A DNA stretch of 64,000 bases from Deinococcus aquaedulcis (GCF_019693445.1 NZ_JAHRBL010000001.1:1-64000); one strand, 5' to 3'. Positions 12,813-22,301 are shown, numbered from the stretch's first letter. Notes: generated by a model from the sequence alone, not told the origin. Numbers and translations are program-made.

Positions 12813-14138
12813 CTAGGCTTCGCGGCGCAGGCTCAGGCGGGGGTCGGGGGAGAGGTTGGCCGAGTGGAACGGCTTCATGCGGAAGCCCTGCGGAAACAGG
12901 CTGAAGCGGCCGTGCGTGACCGTGACCGCCAGCACCGAGGCCAGCAGCGCCTCGGCCATGCCCGCGCCCAGACAGGTGTGGGCGCCCGCGCCGTAGGGCT
13001 GAAAGGCACCCTTCTGCTTGTGCTCGTTGCGCGGGGCCAGGAAACGGTCCAGGTCAAAGGTGTCGGGGTCCTTGAACAGGGCCGGGTCGCGCTGCGAGGT
13101 GAAAAGCGCCATCAGGAGTCGCTCGCCCTGGCGCACGGGGAAGCCCTGCACCGTGAAGTCGCGCGTGGCGTAGCGGGGCAGGGTGTTCGCCACCGGGTAC
13201 AGGCGCAGCACCTCCAGCACGGCGGCGTGCAGCACCTTCAGGTCGCGCAGCCGCTCGGCGGGCAGGCCCGCTTCGACCACCGGGCGCGCCTCGGCCTGCA
13301 CCCGCGCCAGCACCTCGGGGCGGCGGTACAGCTCGTACAGGGTCAGCGACAGCACGTTCACCACCGTGTCCAGCCCGGCCACGTAGGGAATCAGCATCAT
13401 GAACAGCAGTTCCTCGTCGTCCATCAGGTCCGGGCGGGTCTCGCGCAGGCGGCGCAGGTCGCTGACATAGCTTGAAGCGTGCTCGCCGGGGTCCTGGGCC
13501 AGCACCTCGTGGGCAAAGGCGCGCGCACTGGCCTTGGCGCGCAGGTACGCGGCCTTGCGCAGCGCCGCCGGACGGGCCGAACCCACCAGATGCACCGCCA
13601 GCTGGGTGTGCCAGTAGGTCATAAACGCGGCCAGATGCGGCCCTGGCAGGCGCCCCAGCGTCAGGGTGCCAATGCAGTCGGCCACCAGCCGCTGCGCAAA
13701 GGGCACCACCTTCAGCACCTCGCCGGGGGCGGTGCGGTCCAGCGCCTCCCGCGTCAGGGCGGCCACCTGGGGCAGGCCTTCCAGCACCCGGCTTTTGGCA
13801 AAGCCGGCGCGGGCGGCGGCCCGGTAGGCCAGATGGTCCGGGCCCTCCAGCATCGTCAGCACCTGCCGGCCACCGAACTCCTTGATAATCCCTTCCCACA
13901 CGCGCCACGCGGTGACCTCGCCGCTGTTCTCGGCCATCACCTGTGCGGCCGTGGGCCCGGCCAGCACCACCAGCGACTGGTTCAGCACCTTCACCCGGAA
14001 ACAGGGCCCCAACCGCGCGGCCTGGGCGGCCAGAAAGCCCTCGCTGTCGCGGATCATGGGGAGCAGGCTGCCCACCAGGGGCAACCCCGGGGCCAGCGGC
14101 ATGGCAGAGGTGGGGGCGGGCGAAGCGGCAGTGGTCAT
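12813..14138 (-). CDS. Cytochrome P450
   Basis: 441-aa cytosolic P450 monooxygenase. The heme-binding loop FQPYGAGAHTCLG carries the proximal Cys (about residue 387). The I-helix oxygen-activation motif is YVAGLDTVV (about 251) and the K-helix ExxR is EVLRLYP (about 308). The start at 14138 follows GGAGG by 8 nt. It stands alone without a ferredoxin or reductase gene. In D. radiodurans a CYP287-type carotenoid 2-beta-hydroxylase contributes to deinoxanthin; this could be its counterpart, but that assignment is by genus only. Confidence 0.9.
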   Translation of the reverse strand: MTTAASPAPTSAMPLAPGLPLVGSLLPMIRDSEGFLAAQAARLGPCFRVKVLNQSLVVLAGPTAAQVMAENSGEVTAWRVWEGIIKEFGGRQVLTMLEGPDHLAYRAAARAGFAKSRVLEGLPQVAALTREALDRTAPGEVLKVVPFAQRLVADCIGTLTLGRLPGPHLAAFMTYWHTQLAVHLVGSARPAALRKAAYLRAKASARAFAHEVLAQDPGEHASSYVSDLRRLRETRPDLMDDEELLFMMLIPYVAGLDTVVNVLSLTLYELYRRPEVLARVQAEARPVVEAGLPAERLRDLKVLHAAVLEVLRLYPVANTLPRYATRDFTVQGFPVRQGERLLMALFTSQRDPALFKDPDTFDLDRFLAPRNEHKQKGAFQPYGAGAHTCLGAGMAEALLASVLAVTVTHGRFSLFPQGFRMKPFHSANLSPDPRLSLRREA

Positions 14139-14719
14139 GGCGGGGCCTCCTGGGACCAGGGCAAAAGGGAAGACGAAACGCGGCAGAGGCAGGGGAGAGA
14201 GTGCCTTATCACGGTACACCCTGAGCGGCATCCAGAGCGATTCTTAAGCTATAGGTGGTGAGAGCGGGCCAACGCCGCCGGGTCCTGGAGGTTGCGAGGA
14301 CCCTCTTCAATCGTGCGGGCCGCTTCAACACTTCGGCTGGGGGAACTTGAGGGACCCGACGTTTTCTCCCCTTGGCAGGGCACTCGCAGAGCGGCGTCGC
14401 AAAGGGTGGGACCTGAACAGCGACTCAGCAGAGTCGGGTAAACGGGCCTGACCTTCTGGACCACGTTTGCGCACCTGCCGCCTCTCTAGAGCGGTTGACG
14501 AAAGAGCCCCCTCACCCCTCTCTGCGGCGCAGCTCTTGGAGTCCCACGAGGGCAGAGGGTCAAGAACCAACATCATCTTGATGTCAACTGCTCTGGGCTT
14601 GGAACCTGCCTGCACGAGGGGCTGGCACGAATTTCTATCCATTACCGGAATCTCCTGTTCCGTCCCAGAGGTTCTTTTTAAGCCCATTTCCGGCTGTTCG
14701 CCGCTTCTCCTGCTACCCC
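14139..14719. other. Non-coding stretch between P450 and mqnB
   Basis: About 580 bp with no convincing gene on either strand: the short ORFs lack family resemblance and start signals. It holds the P450 leader with its GGAGG site (14145-14149) and AT-richer segments near 14560-14720, with a small CATCAT/TTGATG hairpin near 14571. It may contain the decayed remnant of a repeat or an unrecognised RNA. Confidence 0.4.
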
Positions 14720-15358
14720 CTACCCGGCCAGCACGGCCAGCGCGGCCTGGGTGCCCCGCCGGGTGGCGGCCAGGGCGGGCCCCAGCTGCCACGCTGCGCG
14801 GTCCCGGGGGCCCACCGGGTTGCTGATGCCGCGCACCTCTAAGGCGGGCACGCCGGCCAGCAGCGCCGCGTGTGCCACCCCCGCGCCCTCCATGCCCTCG
14901 CACAGCGCGCCGGGAAAGCGGGCCGCCAGGGCCTGCGCGCCCTGGGCCGAGCCGGTCACGCTGCACAGGGTCAGCGCCGGCCCAAAGCGGGCGCCCGCCG
15001 CCTGCGCCACCTGCGCCGCCCTGGCCCACACCGCAAACTGGGTGCCCTGCTGCACCCCGGGCCGCACCGAGAGGCCCAGGGTGTCCAGTGGTAGGAACGC
15101 CGGGCCGTCCCAGGCGCCCAGATCGGCCTGCACGATCACGCTGGACACTGCCAGATCGCCCGGGGCCAGCCCGGAGCCGGGGTAGGCCCCGCCAATGCCC
15201 GCACTGATCACCAGCTCGGCTGGGGCCTGCGCCAGGGCCTGCGCCGTCGCCAGCGCCGCCGCCACCGGCCCCACGCCGCTGACCACCACGCGGGCGCCCG
15301 GCAGGTCCTGCAGGCGTTCGGCTTCGGGGAGCGTGGCCACCACGATCAGGGCGTTCAT
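14720..15358 (-). CDS. mqnB: Futalosine hydrolase
   Basis: 212-aa nucleosidase of the purine-nucleoside phosphorylase/MTA-SAH nucleosidase fold. It cleaves futalosine to dehypoxanthine futalosine and hypoxanthine in the futalosine route to menaquinone. Visible features are ISAGIGGAYPGSGLAPGDL, the purine-site segment CEGMEGAGVAHAA, and GISNPVGPRDRAAW with the catalytic Asp. These distinguish it from MtnN-type enzymes. Other mqn genes are not in the window. The ATG is at 15356-15358; a small ORF lies 30 nt upstream in the same direction. Confidence 0.88.
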   Translation of the reverse strand: MNALIVVATLPEAERLQDLPGARVVVSGVGPVAAALATAQALAQAPAELVISAGIGGAYPGSGLAPGDLAVSSVIVQADLGAWDGPAFLPLDTLGLSVRPGVQQGTQFAVWARAAQVAQAAGARFGPALTLCSVTGSAQGAQALAARFPGALCEGMEGAGVAHAALLAGVPALEVRGISNPVGPRDRAAWQLGPALAATRRGTQAALAVLAG

Positions 15359-15388
15359 GGAGCGCAGGCTAGCGCGGCGCGCGCCGCG

Positions 15389-15601
15389 CTACGCCTGCAG
15401 CCGGGCCGGCCCCACGCGCAGGGTCAGGGCCCAGCGGTACACCACTTGCAGCTCGGCTTCGGAGGTCAGGGCTTCCAGGTAGCCACTTTCCAGGGCGTGG
15501 GCCAGGGCGTCTTGCTGCTCCTGGCGCAGGCGAGCGCTGGCGCGGGCCACCTCGGCGCGCACCTGGGCCCGGAACAGCAGGGGGGCCTCGTGGTCGGTCA
15601 T
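15389..15601 (-). CDS. Small hypothetical protein (70 aa)
   Basis: 70-aa ORF starting MTDHEAPLLFRAQVRAEVAR, predicted mostly helical with charged residues and ending ALTLRVGPARLQA. It lies between cheB-like and mqnB genes in the same direction, which supports it being real, but there is no clear ribosome site and I recognise no family. Confidence 0.45.
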   Translation of the reverse strand: MTDHEAPLLFRAQVRAEVARASARLRQEQQDALAHALESGYLEALTSEAELQVVYRWALTLRVGPARLQA

Positions 15602-15666
15602 GGGTGCAGTGTGCGCCCCCGCCCTGACGCCTTTCTTGCTGGGCGCTTTGTGGGGGCCGTGGCGGC

Positions 15667-16719
15667 CTAGGCGCCCGAAGAGTCTGGCCCGCCGGGCGGC
15701 GGGTGGAGCGCGGTGGCGGGCGGGCGCTGCAGCAAGTCGCGCAGCACCTGGGCCCGCTGCAGCACCTCGGCAGCCTCGGCCTGCAGGTTGGCAGCCTCCC
15801 GGGGCTGGCCGGCGCGGTCGTACTGGTCGGCCAGCCGCCCCAGCAGCAATGCCTGTTCGTTCAGGGCGCGCATGGCCGAGCCCAGGCTCTGGTCCACCAC
15901 CCGCTGCACATCGGCCTGCAGGGTGCTGGCGCTGTAGGCGTGCCCGGTGTGGCAGCGGTACCGGGTCAGCGTTCCTTCGGTGATCTGGGCCATGACGCCG
16001 TGGCACTCCGGGCAGGTGACGGGGGACAGCGGCTGGGCCCGCAGCAGGTCCAGTGGCGCGTCGGCGTCGCCGCTGGCAGTGCGGACTTCCTGCTGCAGCC
16101 GCGTGCGCAGCCGCTCATCTGGGGCTGGCGGGGCGGCAGGCGCCGACAGCCGCCGCGTCCAGGCCACCAGGGCGGGGCCCAGATCGTGCGAGGACAGCAC
16201 GTCGTGCACTTCCACCTGCCGGATGGCGCTCAGGGGCATGTCGGGGTATTCAGCGTCGGCCGGGTGCTGCGCCAGGGCCAGCCCGCCGCTGTGGCGAATG
16301 GCCCACAGCCCCGAGGTGCCGTCGTCCAGCATCCCCGAGAGCACCACCCCCGCTGCCCGCGCACCCTGTACAAAGGCCGCCGAACGAAACAGCACGTCAA
16401 TGCTGGGCCGGGCGTGGTTCTCGCGTGGTCCGCGCGACAGCACGGCGCGCCCTCCCTCCACCAGCAGGTGGTGATCGGGCGGGGCCACCAGAATGCGGCC
16501 CGGGCGCAGGGGCGCGCCGTGTTCAGCGTGCGCGGCAGGCAATCGGCCCGCCCGCTGCAGCAGCGTGGGCAGCACGCTGGGCTGGTCCGGCGGGACATGC
16601 ACGACCACCAGCACCGCTGCCGGGAAATCCGGCGGCAGGGTCTGCACAAGGTTCAGCAGGGCGCCCAGCGCCCCGGCCGAGCCTCCTATGACCACCAGTG
16701 GGGTTGACTCAGCGGCCAT
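15667..16719 (-). CDS. CheB-type methylesterase with C-terminal zinc-ribbon-like module
   Basis: 350 aa. Residues 1-190 are the CheB catalytic domain, which hydrolyses glutamyl methyl esters or deamidates glutamine on receptors. The triad is Ser in GGSAGAL (about 13), His in VVVHVPP (about 41) and Asp in GMLDDGTSG. There is no receiver domain. Residues about 235-265 hold CPECHGVM and RYRCHTGHAYS, a zinc-ribbon-like Cys/His set, followed by a helical tail. It overlaps the kinase gene by 11 nt. It is paralogous to the protein at 21232-22242. Its substrate is unknown since no receptor gene is nearby. Confidence 0.85.
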   Translation of the reverse strand: MAAESTPLVVIGGSAGALGALLNLVQTLPPDFPAAVLVVVHVPPDQPSVLPTLLQRAGRLPAAHAEHGAPLRPGRILVAPPDHHLLVEGGRAVLSRGPRENHARPSIDVLFRSAAFVQGARAAGVVLSGMLDDGTSGLWAIRHSGGLALAQHPADAEYPDMPLSAIRQVEVHDVLSSHDLGPALVAWTRRLSAPAAPPAPDERLRTRLQQEVRTASGDADAPLDLLRAQPLSPVTCPECHGVMAQITEGTLTRYRCHTGHAYSASTLQADVQRVVDQSLGSAMRALNEQALLLGRLADQYDRAGQPREAANLQAEAAEVLQRAQVLRDLLQRPPATALHPPPGGPDSSGA

Positions 16720-18028
16720 CCGGGGCCCCGGTGGGGGGCACCTTGGGCACGCTGAACCAGAAAGTCGCGCCCTGGTCTACCTTGCCCTCGGCCCACACGC
16801 GCCCGCCGTGCCGGTTCACGATGCGCCGCACCAGCGCCAGCCCCACACCCATGCCCTCGTAGTCGCTGTCGCGGTGCAGGCGCTGAAACACCCCGAACAG
16901 GCGGTCTTTCTGACGCATGTTGAAGCCCACGCCGTTGTCGCGCACGTACAGCAGCCACTCGCGGTCGGCTTCCTGGGCGCCCACCTGAATGCGCGCCGGG
17001 CAGCGCGTGCGGCTGAACTTCAGGGCGTTGCCCACAAGGTGGCTGAACACCAGTTGCAGCGCCAGGCTGTCGCCCGGCACGCGCGGCAGGCCGTCGGCGC
17101 TCAGGACCACCTCGCGGCCCCGCAGGTCGGCGGCCAGATCCTTGCGCACCTCGTGCAGCACCCGGTTCAGGTCCACGGCCTGAAAGCGCATGCGGCTGCG
17201 GCCAATGCGGAAAATGGTCAGCAGGGCGCGCAGCTGGTGTTCCATATGCTCGGCGGCCTGCTCAACCTGCTCGGCGCAGCGCACCTGTTCGGGGCTGGGG
17301 CCGGGCGGCCCGGCGCTCAGCTGCGAGGTAAAGGTGCGGATGTGCCGCAGCGGCGTGGTGAGGTCGTGCGCGGCGGCGTACAGGAAGGTTTCCAGCTCAT
17401 CGCTGAGTTCGCGGATGTGCCGGGTGCGCTCTTCCACCTGCGCTTCCAGCGAGGCGTTCAGGCGCATCACCTCTTCCTGGGCCTCGCGCTGCAGGGTGAT
17501 GTCGGTCAGCGTCAGGCGGCAGTGGCTGGGCACGCCGGGGGCGCCGGGCACCGCTTCGCCTTCCATCTGCACCGCCAGCCGCCGCTCGTCGGCACCGCGC
17601 AGCCACAGGTCCAGACTGCGGCGGCCCGGCTCGGTGGTCAGGCGGCGCAGGAACAGGGCGAAGGTGCGGCTTTCGGTGCTGTCCATGTGCGCCGAGAGCC
17701 GCCGCCGCAGCAGCTAGGCCCGGTCCACGCCCAGCATCCGGCACAGCGTGAGGTTGGCGCGCAGCACCACGCCGGTGTCGTCCAGGGTGGCGTAGCCCAC
17801 AGGCGCGAAATCGAACAGCTGCTCGTACTCCTGCCGGGCCAGTTCCAGTTCCAGATTCTTGCGATTCAGTTCCTCGTTTTGCAGGCGCAGTTCAATCTGG
17901 TGAACCAAGAGTTCGTGCTCCTGGGCGCCGGGCGCCGGGCGGGGGACAGGCACAGGAGGGCTGTCCTGGGTATGCAGGGCCTGCTCGGCCTGCTGGCGCA
18001 AGAGGGCAGCGCGGTCATCTGAGGTCAT
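16709..18028 (-). pseudogene. PAS-histidine kinase interrupted by an in-frame TAG
   Basis: One continuous reading frame of about 440 codons broken by TAG at 17714-17716. The upstream part (18028-17714) has a charged helix and the first half of a PAS domain, ending ANLTLCRMLGVDRA. The downstream part resumes in the same frame with LLRRRLSAHMDSTES, the rest of the PAS domain, HisKA (AAAHDLTTPLRHIR), N box (HLVGNALKF), G1 (VRDNGVGFN) and G2 (GMGVGLALV). A CAG-to-TAG change would explain it. Re-initiation at ATG 17686 could yield a 325-aa kinase core. A sequencing error must be excluded. It overlaps the cheB-like gene downstream. Confidence 0.82.
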
Positions 18029-18084
18029 GAGACCACCTGGGGCACGCGGCGTAGGAGCGCCGCGACGTTGTCAGGAAAATCCAT
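18025..18084 (-). CDS. Possible 19-aa leader ORF coupled to the kinase gene
   Basis: ATG at 18082-18084 with an excellent GGAGGTG (18091-18097) 6 nt upstream encodes MDFPDNVAALLRRVPQVVS. It ends in a TGA overlapping the kinase ATG. The kinase start itself lacks a comparable ribosome site, so translational coupling is plausible. No function is known. Confidence 0.45.
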   Translation of the reverse strand: MDFPDNVAALLRRVPQVVS

Positions 18085-18255
18085 AGTGGGCACCTCCGGG
18101 CAGCAAACGCGAACGAACGAAAGAAGGCCAGTCAACTTTGTATGAAACCTTACCGTGCCTATGCCTCTTCAACATGGCCCCCTTTCTTGATTTGTGTTAG
18201 CAGACCTTTCATTATTTTTTTACTTTCAGGGCAGGCGCTATGGTAAGCCACCGCT

Positions 18256-21222
18256 ATGCCTGATCCCCAGTACGCGCCCGCCGGGCCCTCTTTATCTGCC
18301 GCACCGGGGCTCAGCGCCATCGTGGGTATCGGCGGCTCGGCCGGCGCACTGGACGGCTACGAGCGGTTTTTTCTCAGCCTGCCCGCCGACAGCGGCATGG
18401 CGTTTGTGGTGGTGCCCCACCTAGACCCCGACCACCGGGGCCTGATGCCCGACATTCTTGCGCGCTGCACCGGCATGCCCGTGCTGCAAATCGAAGACGG
18501 CATGGCCGCGCAGCCCAACACGGTGTACGTCATTGCGCCCGGGCACAGCCTGAGCATCATGAACGGGGTGCTGCTGCTCGAAGACCTGGAGGCGGCGCAG
18601 GGACGGGTGATTGACACCTTTTTCGAGGCGCTGGCCGCCGATCAGGGCGAGAGCGCGGTGGCGGTGGTGCTGTCTGGCATGGGCACCGACGGCACCCAGG
18701 GCCTTCAGGCCATCAAGGAGCACTTTGGGCTGGTGCTGGTGCAGGACCCCCAGAGCGCCGAGTACCCCTCCATGCCCGCCAGCGCGGCCGGCACCCAGCT
18801 GGCCGACGACGTTCTGCCCGCCGAGGAACTGGCCCCCAGCCTGTACATGCGCGTGACCCGGCGCCAGACGCTGCGGGTGGAAGACCTCGTGCAAGACGGT
18901 CAGGCTGGGGTGCCGCTGCAGAAGATTCTGCGGCTGGTGCGGGTGAAAACCGGGCACGATTTCAGCAACTACAAGCGCAGCACCCTGATCCGGCGTATTG
19001 ACCGCCGCATGCGCAACCACCGCCTGGACAACGTGGCGCAGTACATGCGTTTTCTGCAGGACGTTCCCCAGGAAATCGACGCGCTGTTTCAGGACTTCAC
19101 CATCAACGTGACCAGCTTTTTCCGCGACGCCGAGGCCTTTGCCGATCTCAAGGAAAACCTGCGCACCTCCGTGCTGACCCAGAAACAGGACATGGACACG
19201 GTGCGGGTGTGGGTGGTGGGCTGCGCCACCGGCGAGGAGGCGTATTCGGTGGCCATCGTGCTGCACGAGCTGATGGACGAGCTGAAAACCGAGCGCGTCT
19301 TCAAGGTGCAGGTGTTTGCCAGCGACATTGACCCCCAGGCCATCGAAAAAGCCCGTTACGGCCTGTACCCGCCCGAGATCGCCTACGTGGTGTCGCCCGA
19401 GCGGCTGGCGTTCGCCTTCGAGGAAAAGGACGGCGGGTATCAGGTGCGCTCGGCCATCCGGGAATCGGTGATTTTCGCGCTGCACAACACCTTCGGGGAC
19501 CCGCCGTTTACCCGGCTGGACCTGCTGTGCTGCCGCAACATGCTGATTTACCTGAAAGTGGAGCTGCAGCGCCAGATCATGAACATCTTTCACTACGCGC
19601 TGCGCCCGGGCGGGCTGCTGTTTCTGGGCGCCAGCGAGACGGCAGGCTCGGACCGCGACCTGTTCCGGCCGCTGAACCTGCGCTGGAAAATCTACGTGCG
19701 CGGCGAGGGCGCCGCCCTGCCCCTGCTGCTGGGCCAGGGTGTCAGTCCCAGCACGCCGCCCGTGCCGCATACGGTGCCGGAAAGCAAGGTGGTGCCGGGC
19801 GGCCGGGCCGGCAGCGTGCCGCACCTGGCCCAGAGCCTGCTGCTGGCCCACCACGCCCCGCCCGCCGTGGTGATCAACGAGGGGGGTGACATCCAGTACG
19901 TGCACGGCAGCACCGCGCGCTACCTGGAACTGCCCGCCGGCACGGTCATGACCAACGTGTTCGACATGGCGCGCGAGGGCCTGCGCTACGAATTGCCGGC
20001 CCTGGTGCGTCAGGCGCTGGCTGAGCACCGCGAGGTGGTGCGGCGCGTGTCGACCGAGGTGGACGGCGCCCCCTGCGAGATCGACGTAACGGTGCGCCTG
20101 CTGCCCGCCCGCGCGCAGCGCCTGCTGCTCATTGAGTTTCAGGAGCGGGCCACGGGGCGCCTGGATCCCCCGCCCGCCGAGCACGCCGACCAGATTCTGA
20201 CCCTGCAGCGCGAACTCCAGTACAACAAAGAAACCCTGCAGTCCACGGTCGAAGAGATGGCCGTGTCTATGGAGGAACTCAAGAGCACCAACGAGGAACT
20301 GCAGACCACGAACGAGGAACTGCAGAGCACCAACGAAGAATTGACCACCTCCAAGGAAGAGTTGCAATCCCTCAACGAGGAACTGACCACCATCAACGCC
20401 GAGCACCAGCGGGTGATCTTCGAGTCCATGCAGGCCAACGACGACCTGAAGAACATTCTGGACAGCGCCGGCATTGCCACCGTGTTTCTGGACAACGCCC
20501 TGCGCGTCAAGCGCTTTACCCCGCGCATTTCCCGCGTGATCAACCTGATGCCCGTGGACCTGGGGCGGCCCCTGTCGGATCTGAACGTGAACCTGTTCTA
20601 CGAGCACCTGACGGCCGATATCGTGCGGGTGCTGGACACCCTGGAAGTCTTTGAAACCCAGGTGCGCACCCGCGACGAGCACTGGTACCTGATGCGCATC
20701 AGCCCCTACCGTACCTCGGACAACTTTATTGACGGCGTGGTGGTGGCCTTTACCAACATTGACCGCATCAAGGCGCTGGAACAGCAGGCGCGCGATACCT
20801 CGGCGTATGCCGGGCGGGTGCTGGACAGCATTCACGACCCGGTGCTGGTGCTGGACGCCCGGCTGCGGGTGGTGACGGCCAACCGCGCGCTGTACACGCT
20901 GCTGCGCAGCAGCCCGGCGCAGGTGCGCGGCGAGCGGCTGCACCACCTGGGCAACTTCATGCTAGATGAGCCCGAACTGTTGCAGCGCCTGCACGAGGTG
21001 CTGGCCGGCGGCGAGGCCGTGGTGGGCCAGGTGCTGACCCTGCACGCGCCCCACCTGGGCCCGCGCCAGTTCAAGATCGAGGTGGACCCGGTGCCCGGCG
21101 AGGACGAAACCAGCGTGATGGTCGTGCTGAAACTTGAAGACGTCACCGAGCTGATGCGCCGCGCCGCCGCCGAGGGCCCCGACTGGACCGGCGACGCGGG
21201 GCCGCCCCCCGAGCAGGACTAG
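18256..21222 (+). CDS. CheB-CheR-coiled coil-PAS-PAS fusion signalling protein
   Basis: 988 aa. Residues about 20-200: CheB methylesterase (GGSAGAL, VVPHLDPDH, GMGTDGTQG). About 215-480: CheR methyltransferase with SAM motif GCATGEEAYS (about 322) and DLLCCRNMLIYL (about 425). About 540-640: a divergent PAS-like region. About 648-722: a striking heptad coiled coil with repeated TNEELQ-type units. About 731-838 and 851-965: two PAS domains. There is no kinase or receiver, so it probably senses a signal and adjusts methylation of partner proteins. The start has -10-like TATGGT (18239-18244) 11 nt upstream. It is divergent from the kinase gene. Confidence 0.9.
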   Translation: MPDPQYAPAGPSLSAAPGLSAIVGIGGSAGALDGYERFFLSLPADSGMAFVVVPHLDPDHRGLMPDILARCTGMPVLQIEDGMAAQPNTVYVIAPGHSLSIMNGVLLLEDLEAAQGRVIDTFFEALAADQGESAVAVVLSGMGTDGTQGLQAIKEHFGLVLVQDPQSAEYPSMPASAAGTQLADDVLPAEELAPSLYMRVTRRQTLRVEDLVQDGQAGVPLQKILRLVRVKTGHDFSNYKRSTLIRRIDRRMRNHRLDNVAQYMRFLQDVPQEIDALFQDFTINVTSFFRDAEAFADLKENLRTSVLTQKQDMDTVRVWVVGCATGEEAYSVAIVLHELMDELKTERVFKVQVFASDIDPQAIEKARYGLYPPEIAYVVSPERLAFAFEEKDGGYQVRSAIRESVIFALHNTFGDPPFTRLDLLCCRNMLIYLKVELQRQIMNIFHYALRPGGLLFLGASETAGSDRDLFRPLNLRWKIYVRGEGAALPLLLGQGVSPSTPPVPHTVPESKVVPGGRAGSVPHLAQSLLLAHHAPPAVVINEGGDIQYVHGSTARYLELPAGTVMTNVFDMAREGLRYELPALVRQALAEHREVVRRVSTEVDGAPCEIDVTVRLLPARAQRLLLIEFQERATGRLDPPPAEHADQILTLQRELQYNKETLQSTVEEMAVSMEELKSTNEELQTTNEELQSTNEELTTSKEELQSLNEELTTINAEHQRVIFESMQANDDLKNILDSAGIATVFLDNALRVKRFTPRISRVINLMPVDLGRPLSDLNVNLFYEHLTADIVRVLDTLEVFETQVRTRDEHWYLMRISPYRTSDNFIDGVVVAFTNIDRIKALEQQARDTSAYAGRVLDSIHDPVLVLDARLRVVTANRALYTLLRSSPAQVRGERLHHLGNFMLDEPELLQRLHEVLAGGEAVVGQVLTLHAPHLGPRQFKIEVDPVPGEDETSVMVVLKLEDVTELMRRAAAEGPDWTGDAGPPPEQD

Positions 21223-21231
21223 TCAGCGGCC

Positions 21232-22242
21232 CTAGGGCACGTCCTCGTCCAGCGGCGCGTGGCTGAGGGCGAGGTCGCGCAGGACGTTGGCGCGGGCCTG
21301 CACCGCCTGGGCCTGGCTCAGCAGGGCCTGGGCCTGCGGGCCGGGCAGACGTTGGCCCAGACGTTCCAGCAGCAGAATGCCTTCGTCCATGGCGCGTCGG
21401 GTCTGGTACAGCTGGTCTTCAATGGCCCGCGAGAGTTCAGACAGCAGCACCGGCGCGGTGTAGGCGTGGCCGGTGTGGCAGCGAAAGCGCAGGGCGCCGC
21501 CCTCTTCAATCTGCACCATGGCGCCGTGGCATTCGGGGCAGGTAAAGGCCGAGTACGGCCCCAGGGCCGACACGTCGTGCGGCGAGGCCGGGCCCTGGCG
21601 GGCCAGGCGCACTTCCAGTTCCAGGCGGGCGCGTTCGTCGTCGGTCAGGGGGTCAGGCATGGGCACCTCTGGGGGGTGGGTCAGCACCAGATGGCTCAGC
21701 AGCGGGCCCAGGGCGGCGGCGCGGGCCACATGGTCCACCGCCACCTGCTCCAGCGCGGCGCGGGGCATGGCGTCAAAGGCGGCGTCCCCGGGGGCTTGCA
21801 CCACGGCCACGCCCCCCTGCCGCTTGATGTTCCACAGCCCCGAGGCGCCGTCGTCCATAGAGCCCGAGAGCACCACGCCGATCACCCCGGAGCCGCGCGT
21901 GTGGGCCGCCGAACGGAACAGGGCGTCCACCGCCGGGCGAAAGCGGCTTTCCTTGGGCCCGCGCGTGACCGCCAGCCGCTCGCCGTCCAGCAGCAGGTGG
22001 TGGTCAGGCGGCGCCACGTACAGGTGCCCGGGGCGCGCCCGCTCGCCGTCGGTGGCTTGGTGGGCGGGCAGGGGCCCGGCGCGGCCCAGAATCTCGGGCA
22101 GGGCGCTGGGGCTATGGGGCGAGAGGTGCAGCACCACGCACACCGCCGCTGGCAGGTCGGGGTGCAGTCCGGCCACCAGCTGACTCAGGGCCTCGACCCC
22201 ACCTGCAGAAGCGCCAATAACCACAACGGGCGCGCGTGCCAT
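21232..22242 (-). CDS. CheB-type methylesterase with C-terminal zinc-ribbon-like module (second copy)
   Basis: 336-aa paralogue of the protein at 15667-16719, with the same layout. CheB catalytic residues: Ser in IGASAGGVEAL, His in VVLHLSPHS, Asp in GSMDDGASG. Then CPECHGAM and RFRCHTGHAYT, and a helical tail. No receiver domain. It converges on the CheB-CheR fusion gene with only 9 nt between stops. Two copies flanking the fusion suggest a dedicated signalling island, though non-flagellar function is an inference. ATG at 22240-22242. Confidence 0.87.
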   Translation of the reverse strand: MARAPVVVIGASAGGVEALSQLVAGLHPDLPAAVCVVLHLSPHSPSALPEILGRAGPLPAHQATDGERARPGHLYVAPPDHHLLLDGERLAVTRGPKESRFRPAVDALFRSAAHTRGSGVIGVVLSGSMDDGASGLWNIKRQGGVAVVQAPGDAAFDAMPRAALEQVAVDHVARAAALGPLLSHLVLTHPPEVPMPDPLTDDERARLELEVRLARQGPASPHDVSALGPYSAFTCPECHGAMVQIEEGGALRFRCHTGHAYTAPVLLSELSRAIEDQLYQTRRAMDEGILLLERLGQRLPGPQAQALLSQAQAVQARANVLRDLALSHAPLDEDVP

Positions 22243-22285
22243 AGGGCCCTATTGTGCCCCACGCGGCTGCCGGCGGGGGCGCGCC

Positions 22286-22301
22286 CTTAAGGAACCTTAA
22301 G
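22286..22301. promoter_or_regulatory. Palindrome CTTAAGG-AA-CCTTAAG, candidate operator
   Basis: Perfect 7-bp arms with a 2-nt spacer, 44 bp upstream of the second cheB-like start and about 150 bp upstream of the divergent KGG gene. It is AT-rich compared with its surroundings, consistent with a dimeric regulator site. No regulator is identified. Confidence 0.4.

Noticed and set aside
14325..15029. 234-codon minus-strand ORF overlapping mqnB
   Set aside because: It overlaps the well-supported mqnB frame on the same strand and is Gly/Arg/Pro-rich without motifs.
18421..20946. 841-codon minus-strand ORF inside the CheB-CheR fusion
   Set aside because: The plus-strand product has complete CheB, CheR and PAS motifs; the antisense product shows none.
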